Source: Streptomyces cylindrosporus
GTDB lineage: Bacteria; Actinomycetota; Actinomycetes; Streptomycetales; Streptomycetaceae
Length of the DNA stretch: 64,000 nucleotides
NCBI RefSeq assembly: GCF_022698165.1
Contig: NZ_JALDAY010000019.1
Location: forward strand, 162,594 to 226,593
Direction of reading: 5' to 3'
The position numbers and the translations under genes are program-made. Each line of letters starts with the position of its first letter. The first letter of the stretch is position 1. Under the pieces are notes generated by a model. It searched no databases and had not been told where the DNA came from. It worked only from the letters and a program-made list of their open reading frames with translations. Positions 8,417-16,282 of this stretch are shown in pieces.

Positions 8417-9121
8417 ATGCCGCTACGGTCCCCCGGCGCCGCGAGAGTGGCGCGGGATCCCGTGCACCATCCGCTGTTCGCCCGCTTCTACGCACGTATC
8501 AGCGTGTCCGCCGAGACCCGCATGGGCATGGGCGGGATCCGTGACCGGCTGCTGGCCGGACTGTCCGGCCGGGTGATCGAGGTCGGCGCGGGCAACGGAC
8601 TGAACTTCGCGCACTATCCGAGCACCGTCTCGGAGGTCGTGGCGATCGAGCCCGAGCGGGTGCTGCGGCAGCTGGCCGTGGAGAACGCGCTGCGCGCCGA
8701 GGTCCCGGTCGACGTCGCGCCCGGCGCCGCGGAGGCGCTGCCCGTCAAGAGCGAGGCCTTCGACGCGGCGGTGGTCTCGCTGGTGCTGTGCAGCGTGCGG
8801 GACGTGCCGCGGGCGCTCGCGGAGGTACGGCGGGTGCTGCGCCCGGGCGGTGTCGTGCGGTTCTTCGAGCACGGCCGGGGAGGCGGACGGGTCATGACCC
8901 TCACCCAGCGGGCCCTGGACCGCACGGTGTGGCCGCCGCTGAACGGCGGCTGCCATGTGGGCCGGGACCCGGTCGCCGCCCTGCGCGAGGCCGGTTTCGA
9001 ACTCGGCCCCTACCGGCGGCTGTTGATGCCGGAGGAGGGGCCGGTCCTGCCCACCTCGTACTGCGTGCTGGGCACGGCGTGGCGGCCGGGGACCACCGAG
9101 GGTCCGGCCGCCGAGGCGTGA
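8417..9121 (+). CDS. Class I SAM-dependent methyltransferase
   Basis: A 234-residue protein of the Methyltransf_11 type. The SAM-binding motif I is VIEVGAGNGLNFAHYP, followed by the acidic end of strand 2 (VVAIEPE) and motif IV (FDAAVVSLVLCSVRDV), with a motif near RRVLRPGGVVRFFEHG. The closest functional analogues are phosphatidylethanolamine and UbiE-like methyltransferases, but the substrate cannot be told. I used the ATG at 8417, which has GGAGG eight bases upstream, rather than an in-frame start 60 nt earlier. Its stop directly abuts the stop of the convergent toxin gene. Confidence 0.85.
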   Translation: MPLRSPGAARVARDPVHHPLFARFYARISVSAETRMGMGGIRDRLLAGLSGRVIEVGAGNGLNFAHYPSTVSEVVAIEPERVLRQLAVENALRAEVPVDVAPGAAEALPVKSEAFDAAVVSLVLCSVRDVPRALAEVRRVLRPGGVVRFFEHGRGGGRVMTLTQRALDRTVWPPLNGGCHVGRDPVAALREAGFELGPYRRLLMPEEGPVLPTSYCVLGTAWRPGTTEGPAAEA

Positions 9122-9496
9122 TCACACCGTCCAGCCGCGCAGCTCCGCCGCGATGTCGTGCACGGTCGCCTCACCGCTCTTGACCAGCCGGGCCAACTCG
9201 CGCACCTGCACCGGTGAGGTGGCGACCTTCAGGCCGCTGGCGACGAGGTAGGCGTAGGCGACGGCCGAGGCGAAGAGGGCGTTGGAGCGCTCCAACGCCG
9301 GTACGTGGATCAGGAGTTGGAGCAGCGACGCGGCACGCGCGTGCGGACTGTCGTAGACGGGGACGTCGAAGATCTCCGCCTCGTGGCGCGCGACGGCCGC
9401 GACGAGGGCGCCCCAGTCGGTGACCTGGGGATCGCCCGGGGTGTTCTGTTCGGCGAGCATGAGGAGCCAGGCAAGGTCGATTCTGAGGTTGCTCAA
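9122..9496 (-). CDS. Fic/Doc-family toxin with degenerate catalytic motif
   Basis: A protein of about 124 residues (from a TTG start; an ATG 39 nt upstream would overlap the antitoxin more). It matches the Streptomyces 'fic family toxin-antitoxin, toxin component' pattern: LRIDLAWLLMLAEQNTPGDPQVTDWGALVAAVARHEAEIFDVPVY. Doc/Fic enzymes modify targets through H-x-F-x-(D/E)-(G/A)-N-x-(K/R). Here the region reads HVPALERSNALFA, two residues longer from His to Asn and without the basic residue. It may therefore be inactive or use a variant mechanism. The TTG follows the antitoxin stop by 4 nt, with a GAAGG about 12 bases upstream. Confidence 0.75.
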   Translation of the reverse strand: MSNLRIDLAWLLMLAEQNTPGDPQVTDWGALVAAVARHEAEIFDVPVYDSPHARAASLLQLLIHVPALERSNALFASAVAYAYLVASGLKVATSPVQVRELARLVKSGEATVHDIAAELRGWTV

Positions 9497-9500
9497 GGGA

Positions 9501-9740
9501 TCAGCGGCGACCTTCGCGCGTGCCTTCGTGCTCACTGCCGAACTCGTCCGCGAAGACGGCCTCGTACTGCTTCATGAAGTCAGCCGCGGCCTCCACGAAG
9601 GTGTGGCCGACCTCGCCGGTGTCCTGTCTGACCAGTTCCTCGATGTAGCGGTTGACGCTCATGCCGCGGGCCAGGGCGCGTTCGCGGGCGGCGCGGGCCG
9701 TGCCCTCGTCCACTCGCACGTTCAGCTGAGTCTTAGCCAT
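9501..9740 (-). CDS. Ribbon-helix-helix antitoxin
   Basis: A 79-residue protein with an N-terminal CopG/Arc-type ribbon-helix-helix: MAKTQLNVRVDEGTARAARERALARGMSVNRYIEELV. The C-terminal half (HTFVEAAADFMKQYEAVFADEF) is acidic and helical, as expected for a toxin-binding tail. It precedes the Fic-type toxin on the same strand in the normal antitoxin-first order. Its start looks leaderless, and a palindrome lies in its promoter, which fits autorepression by the RHH domain. Confidence 0.85.
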   Translation of the reverse strand: MAKTQLNVRVDEGTARAARERALARGMSVNRYIEELVRQDTGEVGHTFVEAAADFMKQYEAVFADEFGSEHEGTREGRR

Positions 9741-9746
9741 ACCTCG

Positions 9747-9776
9747 AAGCTAGCGCCGAGGTGCTAGCACCCGCAA
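9747..9776 (-). promoter_or_regulatory. Antitoxin promoter with GTGCTAGCAC operator
   Basis: Read on the minus strand, TTGCGG (9771-9776) and TAGCTT (9747-9752) are separated by 18 bp, and the ATG of the antitoxin begins 6 nt after the -10, which indicates a leaderless transcript. The spacer contains the perfect palindrome GTGCTAGCAC (9761-9770). A second GCTAGC (9749-9754) overlaps the -10. Two copies of GCTAGC 14 bp apart are a likely binding site for the RHH antitoxin. Confidence 0.6.
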
Positions 9777-9916
9777 GGGGCACCGGCCCGTGGGTCGCGT
9801 CACTTCGTCGTACTCCCGCGGGTGGAGGGTGCCCCTTACACGGGTATCGGGGGCCCGACCTGGGGTGGAGACCGCCCAGCACTCAGGGGGGATTCCGGGT
9901 GTGGGCCGGATCACAT

Positions 9917-9938
9917 TAGGCTCGCCGGGACGAAGGAG
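9917..9938 (+). promoter_or_regulatory. Probable -10 and Shine-Dalgarno of the ABC exporter operon
   Basis: TAGGCT at 9917-9922 has the usual Streptomyces -10 form and is followed by GAAGGAG at 9932-9938, 12 bases before the GTG start of the ATP-binding gene. No convincing -35 was seen. Confidence 0.35.
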
Positions 9939-9950
9939 TCGTACGTCCCT

Positions 9951-10775
9951 GTGAGCGAGGAGGCGGCCTTGTCCACACCTGCTGCGGAGCACGCCCCGGG
10001 CCATGCGTCGGCCGACGGGATCGCGGCCCGCGCCCGCGGTCTGACCAAGGCGTACGGCTCGGGCGAGACGACCGTGCTGGCCCTCGACTCGGTGGACGTG
10101 GACATCGCGCGCGGGCGGTTCACCGCGGTCATGGGGCCCTCGGGCTCCGGCAAGTCCACGCTGATGCACTGCCTTGCCGGGCTGGACTCGGTGTCCGCGG
10201 GCCAGGTCTGGCTGGGCGACACGGAGATCACGGGACTGAAGGAGCGTGAGCTGACCCGGCTGCGGCGGGACCGCATCGGGTTCATGTTCCAGTCGTTCAA
10301 CCTGATCCCCACCCTGAACGCGGCCGAGAACATCACCCTGCCCATGGACATCGCGGGCAAGAAGCCCGACGAGAAGTGGCTGGACCAGGTGATCGACACG
10401 CTGGGGCTGCGGGACCGGCTGAAACACCGGCCGTCCCAGCTGTCCGGCGGCCAGCAGCAGCGCGTGGCCTGTGCGCGGGCGCTGGCCTCCCGGCCCGAAC
10501 TGATCTTCGCCGACGAGCCGACCGGCAACCTGGATTCGCGGGCCGGTCTTGAGGTGCTGGGCTTCCTGCGGGAGGCCGTGGACCAGCTGGGTCAGACGGT
10601 CGTGATGGTCACCCACGACCCGGGCGCCGCCGCCCACTCCGACCTGGTGCTCTTCCTCGGCGACGGGCGGATCGTGGACGAGATGGAGCGACCGACGGCA
10701 GAGGCGGTCCTGGAGCGCATGAAGCGGTTCGACGTGATCCGCAGCCAGTTCGAGGGCCAGGACGGACAGGAGTGA
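9951..10775 (+). CDS. ABC transporter ATP-binding protein (MacB/LolD type)
   Basis: A 274-residue ABC ATPase of the exporter group that works with FtsX-like permeases. Walker A is GPSGSGKS (about residues 64-71), the Q-loop is FMFQSFNLIPTL, the signature is LSGGQQQR, and Walker B is LIFADEPTGNLD with the H-loop VMVTHD. These long-form motifs are typical of LolD/MacB proteins that power lipoprotein, peptide or drug export. Starts at GTG 9951 or TTG 9969 (the latter with GAGGAGG just upstream) are both possible. It is followed 4 nt later by its permease. Confidence 0.93.
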   Translation: MSEEAALSTPAAEHAPGHASADGIAARARGLTKAYGSGETTVLALDSVDVDIARGRFTAVMGPSGSGKSTLMHCLAGLDSVSAGQVWLGDTEITGLKERELTRLRRDRIGFMFQSFNLIPTLNAAENITLPMDIAGKKPDEKWLDQVIDTLGLRDRLKHRPSQLSGGQQQRVACARALASRPELIFADEPTGNLDSRAGLEVLGFLREAVDQLGQTVVMVTHDPGAAAHSDLVLFLGDGRIVDEMERPTAEAVLERMKRFDVIRSQFEGQDGQE

Positions 10776-10779
10776 GCCG

Positions 10780-13347
10780 GTGCTGAAGGCCACGCTGCGG
10801 AGTTTCCTCGCCCACAAGGGGCGGCTGCTGCTCTCCGCCCTGGCGATCGTCCTGTCCGTGGCGTTCGTCGCGGGCAGCCTGATCTTCTCCGACACCGTCA
10901 CCCGCACCTTCGACCGGCTGTTCGCCTCCACCTCGGCCGATGTGACGGTCGAGCCGAAGCAGGACCTCAAGTCCCAGGTGCCGACGGGCGCGGCCGAGAC
11001 CCTGTCCGCCTCGCTCGCGGACCGGGTGGCGAAGGTCGACGGCGTCGCCGCCGCGCACGCCGACGTGAGCGTCGAGAACATCACGGTCGTCGACAGCAGG
11101 AACAAGAACGTCGGCCCGACCACCGGCGCCCCCACCATCGCCTCCGACTGGTTCCTGACCGCCCGCAGCCCCGTGAAGCTCACCTCGGGGCATGCCCCGC
11201 GAAGCGGCGGCGAGGCGCTCCTGGACGCCGACACCGCCGACAAGAAGCACGTGAGGATCGGCGACACCCTGACCGTGCAGGCCGAGCCGGGCAGCTTCAA
11301 GGTCCGGATCGTCGGCATCGCCACCTTCACCACCACCAACCCGGGTGCGGCCCTGGTCTTCCTCGACCCGGTGACCGCGGCGACCCAGCTGCTCGGCGCG
11401 CCGGGCAGGGCCACGAGCATCTCGGTCGACGCGGCCAAGGGCGTGACCGACCCCGTCCTCAAGCAGCGGGTCGCCGCCGTGGTCGGCACCTCCGCCTACG
11501 ACGTCAAGACCGCCGACGAGCACGCCAAGTCGGCCGCCGAGGACCTCGGCGGGTTCCTCGACGTCATCAAGTACGTGATGCTCGGCTTCGCCGGGATCGC
11601 GGTCCTGGTCGGGATCTTCCTGATCGTCAACACGTTCTCCATGCTGATCGCCCAGCGCACCCGCGAGCTGGGCCTGCTCCGCGCCCTCGGCGCCGACCGG
11701 CGGCAGGTGCGCCGGTCCGTGCTCACGGAGGCGGTCCTGCTCGGCCTGGTCGGCTCGACGCTGGGCCTCGCGGCGGGCATCGGCCTGGCGGCCGGTCTGA
11801 TCAAGCTGATGGGCGTGTTCGGGATGAACCTCAAGACCACGGAGATGGTGGTCGGTTGGGGAACTCCCGTGGCCGCGTACGTCGTCGGCGTCGGCGTCAC
11901 CTTCGTGGCCGCCTACCTCCCGGCCCGCCGCGCGGCGACGGTCTCGCCGATGGCCGCGCTCGCGGACGCCGAAGTCGCGGGCGTGGGGCGGCCGTTGAAG
12001 GTCCGGGCGATCGTCGGCTCGGTGATCGGCGTGCTCGGCGCGGCCGCGCTCGCCGGCTGCGCCGCCTCCTCGAAGACCGCCTCGTCGGCCTCGCTGCTCG
12101 GCCTGGGCGTGGTCCTGACGCTGATCGCGACCGTCGTCGCGGGCCCGCTCCTGGTCCGCCCGGTCATCCGGGTCCTCGGCGGGGCCTTCCCCGCCCTGTT
12201 CGGCTCGGTCGGCCGGATGAGTCAGCGCAACGCCCTGCGCAACCCGCGCCGTACCGGCGCCACCGCGGCCGCCCTGATGGTCGGGCTCGCCCTGGTCGGC
12301 GGCATGTCGGTCGCCAGCGCCTCGATGTCGAAGTCCTTCGACCAGCAGATCGACAAGACGCTGGGCGCCGACTTCGTCATCCAGAACAACAACTTCGTGC
12401 CGTTCTCGAACGAGGTCACCGACAAGGTGCGCGGCACCGAGGGCGTCGGTCTCGTCGTACGGCAGCGGTTCGCACCGGTCGCCGTCACGCTCCCGGACGG
12501 CAAGCGCGTCGAGACGACGGCCGCGGGTTACGACGACGGGGTCGACGACGTCGCACACGTCACATACGCGTCCGGCGACACGGCGAACGCCCTGGCGGCC
12601 GGGAACCTCGGCATGGACGTCGACTTCGCGAAGGACCACGGCGTACGGCTCGGCAGCACGATCCCGGTCGAGTTCCCGGCCGGACGGAAGACCACGATGA
12701 AGGTCGGCGCGCTCACCGACCAGGACCAGTCCGAGGGCTTCGGCATGCAGGGCGGGCTGTTCTTCGGGATCGCGACCGTCGAGAAGTACGTGCCCGGCGG
12801 CCAGGACTCCGCCCTCTACGTCGACAAGTCCTCCGGCACGAGCGCGGACCAGCTGCGCAAGAACCTGGAGCGGACCCTCAAGCCCTATCCGCAGGTCCAG
12901 GCCCGCGACCAGGCCGACTACAAGAAGCTGGTGCACGACCAGATCGCCGTACTGCTCTACCTCGTGTACGCGCTGCTCGGGCTCGCGATCATCATCGCGG
13001 TGCTCGGCGTGGTCAACACCCTTGCCCTGTCCGTCGTCGAGCGCACCCGCGAGATCGGGCTGCTGCGGGCCATCGGACTCGCGCGGCGCCAGCTGCGCCG
13101 GATGATCCGGCTGGAGTCGGTGGTGATCGCGGTCTTCGGCGCGGTCCTGGGACTGGCGCTCGGTCTGGTCTGGGGCGTGTGCATCCAACAGGTGCTGGAG
13201 CTGCAGGGGATGAAGGCGCTCGCGGTCCCATGGAGCACGATCGTCGTTGTGGTCGTCGGGTCGGCCGTGGTGGGCATCGTGGCGGCGCTGCTGCCCGCGT
13301 TGCGTGCATCCCGCATGAATGTGCTGGCGGCCATCGCGCACGAGTGA
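10780..13347 (+). CDS. ABC transporter permease, FtsX-like
   Basis: An 855-residue integral membrane protein with two FtsX-type halves. Each half has a long extracytoplasmic segment after the first membrane helix and a block of about three helices with the typical motif: FLIVNTFSMLIAQRTRELGLLRALGADRRQV in the first half and VNTLALSVVERTREIGLLRAIGLARRQL in the second. About ten membrane segments are visible. With the preceding ATPase it forms a complete exporter of the MacB/LolC-E mechanotransmission class; the cargo is unknown. Translation starts with GTG 4 nt after the ATPase stop. Confidence 0.93.
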   Translation: MLKATLRSFLAHKGRLLLSALAIVLSVAFVAGSLIFSDTVTRTFDRLFASTSADVTVEPKQDLKSQVPTGAAETLSASLADRVAKVDGVAAAHADVSVENITVVDSRNKNVGPTTGAPTIASDWFLTARSPVKLTSGHAPRSGGEALLDADTADKKHVRIGDTLTVQAEPGSFKVRIVGIATFTTTNPGAALVFLDPVTAATQLLGAPGRATSISVDAAKGVTDPVLKQRVAAVVGTSAYDVKTADEHAKSAAEDLGGFLDVIKYVMLGFAGIAVLVGIFLIVNTFSMLIAQRTRELGLLRALGADRRQVRRSVLTEAVLLGLVGSTLGLAAGIGLAAGLIKLMGVFGMNLKTTEMVVGWGTPVAAYVVGVGVTFVAAYLPARRAATVSPMAALADAEVAGVGRPLKVRAIVGSVIGVLGAAALAGCAASSKTASSASLLGLGVVLTLIATVVAGPLLVRPVIRVLGGAFPALFGSVGRMSQRNALRNPRRTGATAAALMVGLALVGGMSVASASMSKSFDQQIDKTLGADFVIQNNNFVPFSNEVTDKVRGTEGVGLVVRQRFAPVAVTLPDGKRVETTAAGYDDGVDDVAHVTYASGDTANALAAGNLGMDVDFAKDHGVRLGSTIPVEFPAGRKTTMKVGALTDQDQSEGFGMQGGLFFGIATVEKYVPGGQDSALYVDKSSGTSADQLRKNLERTLKPYPQVQARDQADYKKLVHDQIAVLLYLVYALLGLAIIIAVLGVVNTLALSVVERTREIGLLRAIGLARRQLRRMIRLESVVIAVFGAVLGLALGLVWGVCIQQVLELQGMKALAVPWSTIVVVVVGSAVVGIVAALLPALRASRMNVLAAIAHE

Positions 13348-13393
13348 TGGGATGACGGCAGGTGCTCAAGTCACACGAGAGTGAGGCGAGTTC

Positions 13394-14284
13394 ATGCCGC
13401 GTCCCTTCCGTTTCGGGGTCAACCTGCTCACCGCCGCACCCGCCGAGGAGTGGCGCGCCAAGTGCCGCCGGGCCGAGGAACTGGGTTACGACGTCATCCT
13501 CGCCCCCGACCATCTGGGGGCACCCGCGCCCTTTCCGGCCCTGGTCGCGGCGGCCGAGGCGACCGAACGGCCACGCCTGGGCACCTTCGTGCTCAACGCG
13601 GGCTTCTGGAACCCGACGCTGCTGGCCCGCGAGGTGGCGACGACGGACGCGCTGACCGGCGGGCGCCTCGAACTCGGCCTCGGCACCGGATACGTGGGGT
13701 CCGAACACGAGGCGGCCGGGCTGCCGTTCGGCTCGCCGCGCGAGCGCGTGGACCATCTGCGGCGCACCGTCGAGGAATTGGACCGGCTGCTCGGCTCACC
13801 CGATCACCAGCCGCGGCCGGTGCAGAAGCCCCGGGTGCCGCTGCTGATCGGCGGCAACGGCGAACGGATGATGCGGCTCACCGCGCAGCACGCCGACATC
13901 GCCGCCTTCACGGGCGCGCGTCTCGCGCCGGGCAGCACGACGGGCCAGCTGCTGCCCGTCACGGCCGCGGAGCTGGAGGAGAACGTGGCCCGCTATCTGC
14001 GGCTGGCCGAGGGCCGCGAGGAGCCGGCGGAACTCAACCTGCTCCTGCAGATGGTGGCCGTCACCGACGACCGTGAGGCGGCCGTGCGCCCCCTGGTCGA
14101 GCGGGTGCCCGGCGCGACCGTGGAGGGGGCGCTGGAGCTGCCGATCCTGCTGATCGGCACGGTGGACGAGATCGTCGCCCAGGTGCTGGCCCGGCGCGAG
14201 CAGTACGGCTTCTCGTATCTCACGGTCCTGGAGCCGTACATGGAGGCGTTCGCGCCGGTCGTCGCGGAGTTGAGCGGACGGTGA
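13394..14284 (+). CDS. LLM-class F420-dependent oxidoreductase
   Basis: A 296-residue luciferase-like monooxygenase-fold protein of the kind annotated as an F420-dependent oxidoreductase (TIGR03621-like). Features are the N-terminal FRFGVNLLTAAP strand, AEELGYDVILAPDHLG, LTGGRLELGLGTGYVGSEHEAAGLPF (cofactor phosphate region) and a C-terminal helix pair. Enzymes of this group move hydride between F420H2 and varied organic substrates. The start is ATG 47 nt after the permease stop, so it may be transcribed with the exporter. The substrate cannot be assigned. Confidence 0.85.
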   Translation: MPRPFRFGVNLLTAAPAEEWRAKCRRAEELGYDVILAPDHLGAPAPFPALVAAAEATERPRLGTFVLNAGFWNPTLLAREVATTDALTGGRLELGLGTGYVGSEHEAAGLPFGSPRERVDHLRRTVEELDRLLGSPDHQPRPVQKPRVPLLIGGNGERMMRLTAQHADIAAFTGARLAPGSTTGQLLPVTAAELEENVARYLRLAEGREEPAELNLLLQMVAVTDDREAAVRPLVERVPGATVEGALELPILLIGTVDEIVAQVLARREQYGFSYLTVLEPYMEAFAPVVAELSGR

Positions 14285-14344
14285 GCGGCCGTCCGGATGC
14301 TGGAATTCCGGGTCCGGGACGGGCGTGGGTGATGTGATCGCCGT

Positions 14345-14770
14345 ATGACTGATCTGCGCATACGAGCCGCCGACCCCGCCGACCTCGACGCCGTGCTGGC
14401 CTTCTGGAAGACGGCCGCCGAGGGTACGAGCATCAGCGACGACCGTAACGGCGTGGAGCGCCTGGTCCACCGGGACCCGGAGGCGCTGATCCTGGCCGAG
14501 CAGGGCGGCGAGCTGGTCGGCACGGTGATCGCGGGCTTCGACGGCTGGCGCTGCCATCTGTACCGGCTCGCGGTGCACCCCGAGCGGCGCCGGCAGGGCA
14601 TCGGCTCGGCGCTGCTGGCGGCGGCCGAGGAACGGTTCGTACGGCTGGGCGGGCGCCGCGGCGACGCGATGGTGCTGACGCGGAACGAAACCGCCCACCA
14701 TGCCTGGCGCGCGGCCGGGTACACGCCCGAGGAGCAGTGGCGGCGCTGGGTGAAGCCCCTCACCGACTGA
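14345..14770 (+). CDS. GNAT family N-acetyltransferase
   Basis: A 141-residue single-domain GNAT protein. The acetyl-CoA binding motif is RRRQGIGSALL (Q/R-x-x-G-x-G/A) preceded by the strand LYRLAVHPE, and motif B is MVLTRNETAHHAWRAAGY. It probably acetylates a small amine or a peptide amino group. It lies 60 nt after the LLM gene and upstream of a structured inverted repeat that may end its transcript. Confidence 0.88.
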   Translation: MTDLRIRAADPADLDAVLAFWKTAAEGTSISDDRNGVERLVHRDPEALILAEQGGELVGTVIAGFDGWRCHLYRLAVHPERRRQGIGSALLAAAEERFVRLGGRRGDAMVLTRNETAHHAWRAAGYTPEEQWRRWVKPLTD

Positions 14771-14771
14771 C

Positions 14772-14827
14772 CACCTTTGCCGATCCTTTACCATTGGGGG
14801 GTCGCTTCGGTCCTCCAATGAAAGGTG
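14772..14827 (+). other. Nested inverted repeat upstream of CNNM genes
   Basis: An outer perfect 7-bp stem (CACCTTT at 14772-14778 with AAAGGTG at 14821-14827) encloses a 12-bp hairpin at 14792-14820 (arms starting CATTGG and ending CCAATG, loop GCTTC, three G-T pairs). The element lies 2 nt after the acetyltransferase stop and 99 nt before the CNNM gene. It may be the terminator of the first gene or a structured leader of the second. Confidence 0.5.
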
Positions 14828-14926
14828 TGAGCGTCCCCCCATGGACGAGCCCCCCAGTAGTGCGCGCGGCGCACGACATCGCGCGTTCCTCCCGCCCCTG
14901 CCCGATCATGGGACGGAGGTGACCCG

Positions 14927-16282
14927 ATGACCGAAGTGCTCCTCCTGCTGGTGGCGATCCTGCTCTCGCTCGCCTGCGGCGCCTTCGTCGCGGCCGAGTT
15001 CTCGCTGACCACGGTCGAGCGGGGCGAGCTGGAGCGGGCCGTGGAGCGCGGCGAGCGGGGTGCCGCCGGCGCCCTGAAGGCCGTACGGAACCTGACCTTC
15101 CAGCTCTCCGGCGCACAGCTCGGCATCACCGTCACCAACCTGGTCGTCGGCATGCTCGCCGAACCCTCGGTCGCGAAGCTGATCGCGGGTCCGCTGGAGG
15201 CGCTCGGCATCCCGGCATCGGCGGCGAGCTCCCTGGCGCTGGTGCTCGGCACCGCGCTGTCGACGGTCTTCCTGATGGTCGTCGGCGAGCTGGTGCCCAA
15301 GAACTGGGCGATCTCCTCGCCGCTGCCGGTGGCCAAGACGGTCGGCAACGCACAGCGCTGGTTCAGCGCGGCCTTCCGCCCCTTCATCACCCACCTGAAC
15401 AACACGGCGAACCGCGTGGTGCGCCGCTTCGGCCTGGAGCCCGCCGAGGAACTCGCCTCCGCGCGCGGCCCGAAGGAACTGGCGGCGCTGGCCCGGCACT
15501 CCGCGAAGGAGGGTGCCCTGGAGGCGGACACCGCCGAACTGTTCGTACGGACGCTGAACCTCGCCGACCTCACCGCGGAGAACGTGATGACCCCGCGCGT
15601 CCAGGTCATCGCCCTGGACGCCCAGGCGACCTGCGAGGACGTGGCGAACGCGACCCGGGCGACGGGCCTGTCCCGCTTCCCGGTGCACCGCGGCGGCCTC
15701 GACTCGGTCGTGGGCACCGCGCACATCAAGGACGCGCTCGCGATACCCGCCGAGCGGCGCACGCGCGTGCCCGTCTCCGAGATCATGCGCGAGCCGCTCC
15801 TCGTCCCGGAGTCGCTCACCGTCGACCGCCTCCTGGACCGGCTCTCCGGCAAGCGCACGATGGCCGTCGTCATCGACGAGTACGGCGGTACGGCGGGCGT
15901 GGCCACCCTTGAGGACATCGTCGAGGAGGTCGTCGGCGAGGTCCGCGACGAGCACGACCCGCACGAGACACCCGACCTGGCGCCCGCGGGCAGCGACGAC
16001 GAGGGACGCGCCCTGTACTCGGCCGACGGCTCGGCACGGGTCGACCAGCTCGCCCGCGTGGGGCTGCGGGTCCCCGAGGGGCCGTACGAGACGCTGGCCG
16101 GTCTCGTGGCGTCGGAGCTGGGCCGGATCCCCGCGGTCGGCGACACCGTCGAGGTCGCCGGATGGCGGCTGGACGTGGTGGACGCGTCGGGGCGGCGGGC
16201 GGCGCGGGTGCTGATGCACGCGCCCTTCGACGACGAGGATGGCGCGGCTCACGTGAAGGACGAGCAGGGGGAGGCCCGATGA
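14927..16282 (+). CDS. CNNM/CBS domain membrane protein (HlyC/CorC family), first of a pair
   Basis: A 451-residue protein with the complete architecture of bacterial CNNM/CorC transporters: an N-terminal DUF21 membrane domain (hydrophobic segments at about 2-25, 60-90, 95-125), with FQLSGAQLGITVTNLVVGM and VVGELVPKNWAIS as family motifs. A CBS pair follows (VMTPRVQVIALD... and EIMREPLLVPESLTVDRLLDRL, about residues 215-345). The C-terminal CorC_HlyC domain is RVDQLARVGLRVPEGPYETLAG. Such proteins affect Mg2+ or Co2+ efflux. Its stop overlaps the start of the next gene by 4 nt. Confidence 0.92.
   Translation: MTEVLLLLVAILLSLACGAFVAAEFSLTTVERGELERAVERGERGAAGALKAVRNLTFQLSGAQLGITVTNLVVGMLAEPSVAKLIAGPLEALGIPASAASSLALVLGTALSTVFLMVVGELVPKNWAISSPLPVAKTVGNAQRWFSAAFRPFITHLNNTANRVVRRFGLEPAEELASARGPKELAALARHSAKEGALEADTAELFVRTLNLADLTAENVMTPRVQVIALDAQATCEDVANATRATGLSRFPVHRGGLDSVVGTAHIKDALAIPAERRTRVPVSEIMREPLLVPESLTVDRLLDRLSGKRTMAVVIDEYGGTAGVATLEDIVEEVVGEVRDEHDPHETPDLAPAGSDDEGRALYSADGSARVDQLARVGLRVPEGPYETLAGLVASELGRIPAVGDTVEVAGWRLDVVDASGRRAARVLMHAPFDDEDGAAHVKDEQGEAR

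Noticed and set aside
10609..13341. Open frame of over 900 codons antisense to the FtsX permease
   Set aside because: Composition (Arg, Asp, His, Gly rich) is that of the complement of a GC-rich gene, without domains or a good start.
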